Shown here in pieces: positions 61,524 through 64,000 of a stretch of DNA of 64,000 nt. The stretch is from UBA1206 sp041672465 (GTDB taxonomy: Bacteria; Bacillota; Clostridia; Oscillospirales; CAG-382). Below the pieces are notes generated by a model. That model worked only from the letters and a program-made list of their open reading frames with translations. It ran no database searches and was not told the DNA's origin. Location of the stretch: contig JBAYZO010000002.1 in assembly GCA_041672465.1 (NCBI GenBank), forward strand, positions 1-64,000, given 5' to 3'. The position numbers were made by a program, and so were the translations under genes. Numbering within the stretch: position 1 is the first letter of the stretch; each line of letters starts with the position of its first letter.

Positions 61524-62657
61524 CTAAGGCATATACGGGGTCATTAAAAGCGGGTTGTAAACCCCGTTTGGTGAGGCGAGCCCGAAAACAATGTCGGCGT
61601 CAGCCGAGAGTAAAAAGTCTGTTTCGGCTCTCTTCCCCGCTTTTTTGTAATCGGCGGGCTTTGTTATAAGAGGAAGCCCAAATGATTTTTTGTTTTTTGA
61701 GATATATTCCCTGCCAATTTTATCGGCGGCAAGCAAAAGCGAGTATGACGGCGTTTTGCGCCCGTATTCCCTCCCCACCCCGAAAAAATACAACAGCAGT
61801 GCGCGGCGAACCCTCGCGCGGGTGAGTATTGTCGAGGCTGCCTTTTCGCAGACCTCGTCGAGCGTCCGGGAGCTCATCGAAGAATTATAAACGCTCTTAA
61901 AGCCGCCGGCGTCAATGCCGTAGCAATCTCCCTCCCCGCCCGAAAGCCTGAACTTTGAAATAAACGCCGCGTCAAGCGCCTTGCCGTTCCAAAGCCCGCT
62001 TTGACCAAGCGGCTCGCTTGTCGTGCCGGGCAGCAGGGAAAGCCCCTCGTTAAAGTTCGCGGACAGTCTTCTCCTCACCGCCGAGGAAGACAAACAGCCT
62101 TTTTCCCGTTTTACAAACAGCGTGTTTATAGAAAGCCCAAGCGCTTTTATCGCCGAAATATATTCCACCGCCAAAATGTTGTTGGGCTTTTCAATTAATT
62201 CTTCCCCCGCCCCGAGCGACTCTTTTAAAATTGCTTTTGCCGCCTTTGGGTAAGAGAGGTTGGGGTTGAGCTTTATATATTCCTTGATTTTTTGTCTGTC
62301 AAAAAGAACTTCCGCCGCCCTTGTCACGGTTTCTTTGTCGTCCTCCGCGCCGAACGCGAGGGTTTGACACCCGAAAGCGCCCGCGGCAAACACTCCCGCC
62401 GCCGCGAAGTCCTTTGCCGAAAGGCTTGAAAAGGGAAAACACAGCTCAAGCACAAGATTGGCGCCGCTGTTCACCGCTATCGCCGCTCTTTGGTATTTTT
62501 CGGCGCAGGCAACCTCCCCGCGCTGAACCGAGTTGCCCGACATAACGCAGATCACCGTGGAAAAATCCCGCTTAAGGGTGTCTATTAAATATTTATGCCC
62601 GAAATGGAAAGGGTTGAATTCCGATATCACAAACACCGAGGAATCCGTTTTAATCAC
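61524..62657 (-). CDS. tmcAL: tRNA(Met) cytidine acetate ligase TmcAL
   Basis: TmcAL (formerly YlbM/DUF) adenylates acetate and acetylates the wobble C34 of elongator tRNA-Met. The nucleotidyltransferase motif is 'SEFNPFHFGHKYLID', with 'VMSGNSVQRG' and 'VLELCFPFSSLSA'. About 375 residues, the usual length. The GTG at 62657 overlaps the GAAAGGCG site, so it cannot be efficient; ACG at 62648 lies 11 bases after AAAGG and gives the standard N-terminal length, while the next GTG (62636) is too far. ackA, divergent upstream, is the usual neighbour and uses the same metabolite. Confidence 0.9.
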   Translation of the reverse strand: MIKTDSSVFVISEFNPFHFGHKYLIDTLKRDFSTVICVMSGNSVQRGEVACAEKYQRAAIAVNSGANLVLELCFPFSSLSAKDFAAAGVFAAGAFGCQTLAFGAEDDKETVTRAAEVLFDRQKIKEYIKLNPNLSYPKAAKAILKESLGAGEELIEKPNNILAVEYISAIKALGLSINTLFVKREKGCLSSSAVRRRLSANFNEGLSLLPGTTSEPLGQSGLWNGKALDAAFISKFRLSGGEGDCYGIDAGGFKSVYNSSMSSRTLDEVCEKAASTILTRARVRRALLLYFFGVGREYGRKTPSYSLLLAADKIGREYISKNKKSFGLPLITKPADYKKAGKRAETDFLLSADADIVFGLASPNGVYNPLLMTPYMP

Positions 62658-62714
62658 CGCCTTTCAGTTTGCCCGCCGAACAGCCGCTTACTTCGCGTTT
62701 TTAATATCGCGGCC

Positions 62715-62732
62715 AAAAAGCCCTTGCTTTTT
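62715..62732 (-). terminator. Leader hairpin of tmcAL
   Basis: AAAAAGC-AAGG-GCTTTTT (minus strand) forms a terminator-like hairpin with a U tract beginning a few bases after the predicted transcription start. Confidence 0.4.
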
Positions 62733-62744
62733 GTCTATATGTAA

Positions 62745-62773
62745 AGTATAATGGTTGGGCGTGAAAATGTCAA
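62745..62773 (-). promoter_or_regulatory. Promoter of tmcAL
   Basis: On the minus strand TTGACA (62773-62768) and TATACT (62750-62745) are 17 bases apart, a near-perfect sigma-A promoter. Confidence 0.75.
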
Positions 62774-62849
62774 TAACGCGGGGAATTATAACATAAAACA
62801 TAACTTGACTTTTATTTTTTTGCGTTTTTGTTTTCCGCGTTATAAATAA

Positions 62850-62878
62850 CTGCCAAAAATGGATTTTTAGGATATAAT
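62850..62878 (+). promoter_or_regulatory. Promoter of ackA
   Basis: CTGCCA (62850-62855) and TATAAT (62873-62878) are 17 bases apart, 54 bases before the ackA ATG. Confidence 0.6.
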
Positions 62879-62931
62879 CGTAAACGGGACAGTAAAAAAG
62901 TCTTCGTAAATAGAAAGGGATGGTCATAAAA

Positions 62932-64000
62932 ATGTATATTCTTGTCGTCAACGCGGGGAGCTCGTCGCTTAAGTACAAGCTTTTTGATATGGGCGCGAAA
63001 CAGGTCAGGGCAAAAGGGCTTTGCGAATGTATCGGTATAGCCGGCGGGCATATGAAGCACGAGTCTTTGGGTAAGGTGTATGATATAAAAACAGACATCC
63101 CCACCCACGCGAAAGCCATAAAAATGGTGGTCGGCGCGCTGTTCAGCAAAGACCACGGCTGTCTTTCCTCGCTTGACGAAATTACCGCCATAGGCCACAG
63201 AATAGTTCAGGGCGGCCCGTGGCTTGTAAAATCGGTGATTGTGGACGACGAGGTGATAAAAAAGTTAGAGCTCTGCCGAGACCTCGCCCCTCTCCACACC
63301 GAACCCCATCTGCTTGGAATTCGCGGCTGTTCGCAGGCTATGCCGGGCACGCCGCAGGTGCTTGTAATGGACACCGCTTTCCACCAGACCATGCCCGAAA
63401 AGGCCTATATTTACCCCATTCCGTTTGAGCTTTATAAGAAATACTCAATCCGGCGTTATGGTTTCCACGGCACAAGCCACAGATATGTTTCGGGCAAGTG
63501 TATTGAGTATCTCGGCGGGAACGCCGAAGGCACCCGGATAATAACCTGCCATTTGGGGAACGGCTCGTCAATCACCGCCATAAAAGACGGCAAAGTAGTT
63601 GACACAAGCATGGGCTTTACCCCGCTTGACGGAATTATAATGGGTTCCCGCACCGGCGCCGTCGACCCCGCCATTATTCCTTTTATAATGGAAAAAGAAA
63701 ACATCCCCCCAAAGCAAATGCAGAGCTGGATGAATAAAAAATGCGGGCTTCTCGGGGTTTCGGGCGTTTCGTCCGATTTAAGGGAGCTTACCTCCGCCAT
63801 GAATTCCGGCAACGCCCGCGCGAAGTTAGCCTATGACATCCTTATTTATGACATTAAAAAATATATCGGCGCGTACGCCGCGGTGCTCGGCGGCGTGGAC
63901 GCCATCGCCTTTACGGCGGGCATAGGCGAAAATAACCCCGAGTTGAGACAGGCGATCTGCGACGATATGGACTACCTCGGCATTAAGATAGACAGGGAAA
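62932..64000 (+). CDS. ackA: Acetate kinase, 5' part (cut by window end)
   Basis: AckA makes ATP from acetyl phosphate and ADP, releasing acetate, the last step of acetate fermentation. About 356 of roughly 400 residues are inside the window. 'VVNAGSSSLKYKLFD' is the ATP-binding start, 'MDTAFHQTMP' contains the catalytic Asp and phosphoryl-contact His region, 'RRYGFHGTSHRYVS' is the second signature, and 'CHLGNGSSI' the phosphate loop. The start at 62932 gives the usual N-terminus; an in-frame ATG at 62920 abuts the AAAGG site. No pta is visible upstream. Confidence 0.95.
   Translation, partial: MYILVVNAGSSSLKYKLFDMGAKQVRAKGLCECIGIAGGHMKHESLGKVYDIKTDIPTHAKAIKMVVGALFSKDHGCLSSLDEITAIGHRIVQGGPWLVKSVIVDDEVIKKLELCRDLAPLHTEPHLLGIRGCSQAMPGTPQVLVMDTAFHQTMPEKAYIYPIPFELYKKYSIRRYGFHGTSHRYVSGKCIEYLGGNAEGTRIITCHLGNGSSITAIKDGKVVDTSMGFTPLDGIIMGSRTGAVDPAIIPFIMEKENIPPKQMQSWMNKKCGLLGVSGVSSDLRELTSAMNSGNARAKLAYDILIYDIKKYIGAYAAVLGGVDAIAFTAGIGENNPELRQAICDDMDYLGIKIDRE

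Overview
The window is a gene-dense stretch of a low-to-mid G+C, endospore-forming member of the Clostridia. The evidence is gpr-spoIIP (spore protease and forespore engulfment hydrolase), whiA, a Firmicutes-type ecfA1-ecfA2-ecfT-truA cluster, tmcAL next to ackA, rubrerythrin, CpsB/CpsC/CpsD-type exopolysaccharide control and corrinoid methyl-transfer proteins. Gene content resembles uncultured gut Oscillospirales-type genomes, but I cannot name a genus. I see no phage, insertion sequence, CRISPR array, tRNA or rRNA. No gap exceeds about 285 bases.

Layout. 1-1.4 kb: rubrerythrin and a zinc-ribbon membrane protein. 1.5-9 kb: ruvC-ruvA-ruvB, an RNA methyltransferase-like gene, a VanZ-like gene, the ECF transporter energising module and truA. 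9-18.9 kb: a DUF5711-like protein, a CvpA protein, pgsA, then an operon of a zinc-finger Clp unfoldase, a P-type ATPase whose catalytic motifs are destroyed and a small DUF1858 protein; then murB, a three-way-junction structure and an internally shortened whiA. 18.9-27.8 kb: dnaE, a membrane protein, a class A PBP and the gpr-spoIIP operon on the other strand. 28-34.7 kb: copA, hemolysin III-like, YitT, Na/Pi cotransporter, phosphoesterase. 34.8-39 kb: exopolysaccharide operon cpsB-cpsC-cpsD-epsC. 39.2-46.7 kb: an operon of a large CvpA-like protein, LarA-family nickel-pincer enzyme, PHP phosphoesterase, 6-phosphogluconate dehydrogenase, 2-keto-3-deoxygluconate-type kinase and a HAD phosphatase, which reads as sugar-acid metabolism. 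46.8-48 kb: PatB/MalY lyase. 48.2-54.1 kb: a one-carbon locus, with corrinoid protein, MtaA-like methyltransferase, thyA and folA on one strand and, divergently, a corrinoid reductive activator with an M20 peptidase. 54.2-64 kb: an ABC exporter, a very large alpha-2-macroglobulin-like lipoprotein, tmcAL and the 5' part of ackA, cut by the window edge.

Most notable points: (1) at least three genes, including dnaE, lack any ATG/GTG/TTG where family alignment and ribosome-binding site place the start; ATA or ATC sits there instead. (2) An intact 929-residue P-type ATPase has lost the phosphorylated Asp, TGES and GDGxND motifs and is coupled to a Clp unfoldase. (3) A corrinoid methyl-transfer pair shares an operon with thyA and folA. 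(4) A LarA homologue keeping the nickel-pincer residues sits in a gluconate-type operon. (5) WhiA lacks one homing-endonuclease-like repeat, and the usual rapZ and yvcK neighbours are absent, with a folded three-way-junction element in their place. None of these could be tested by database search here.
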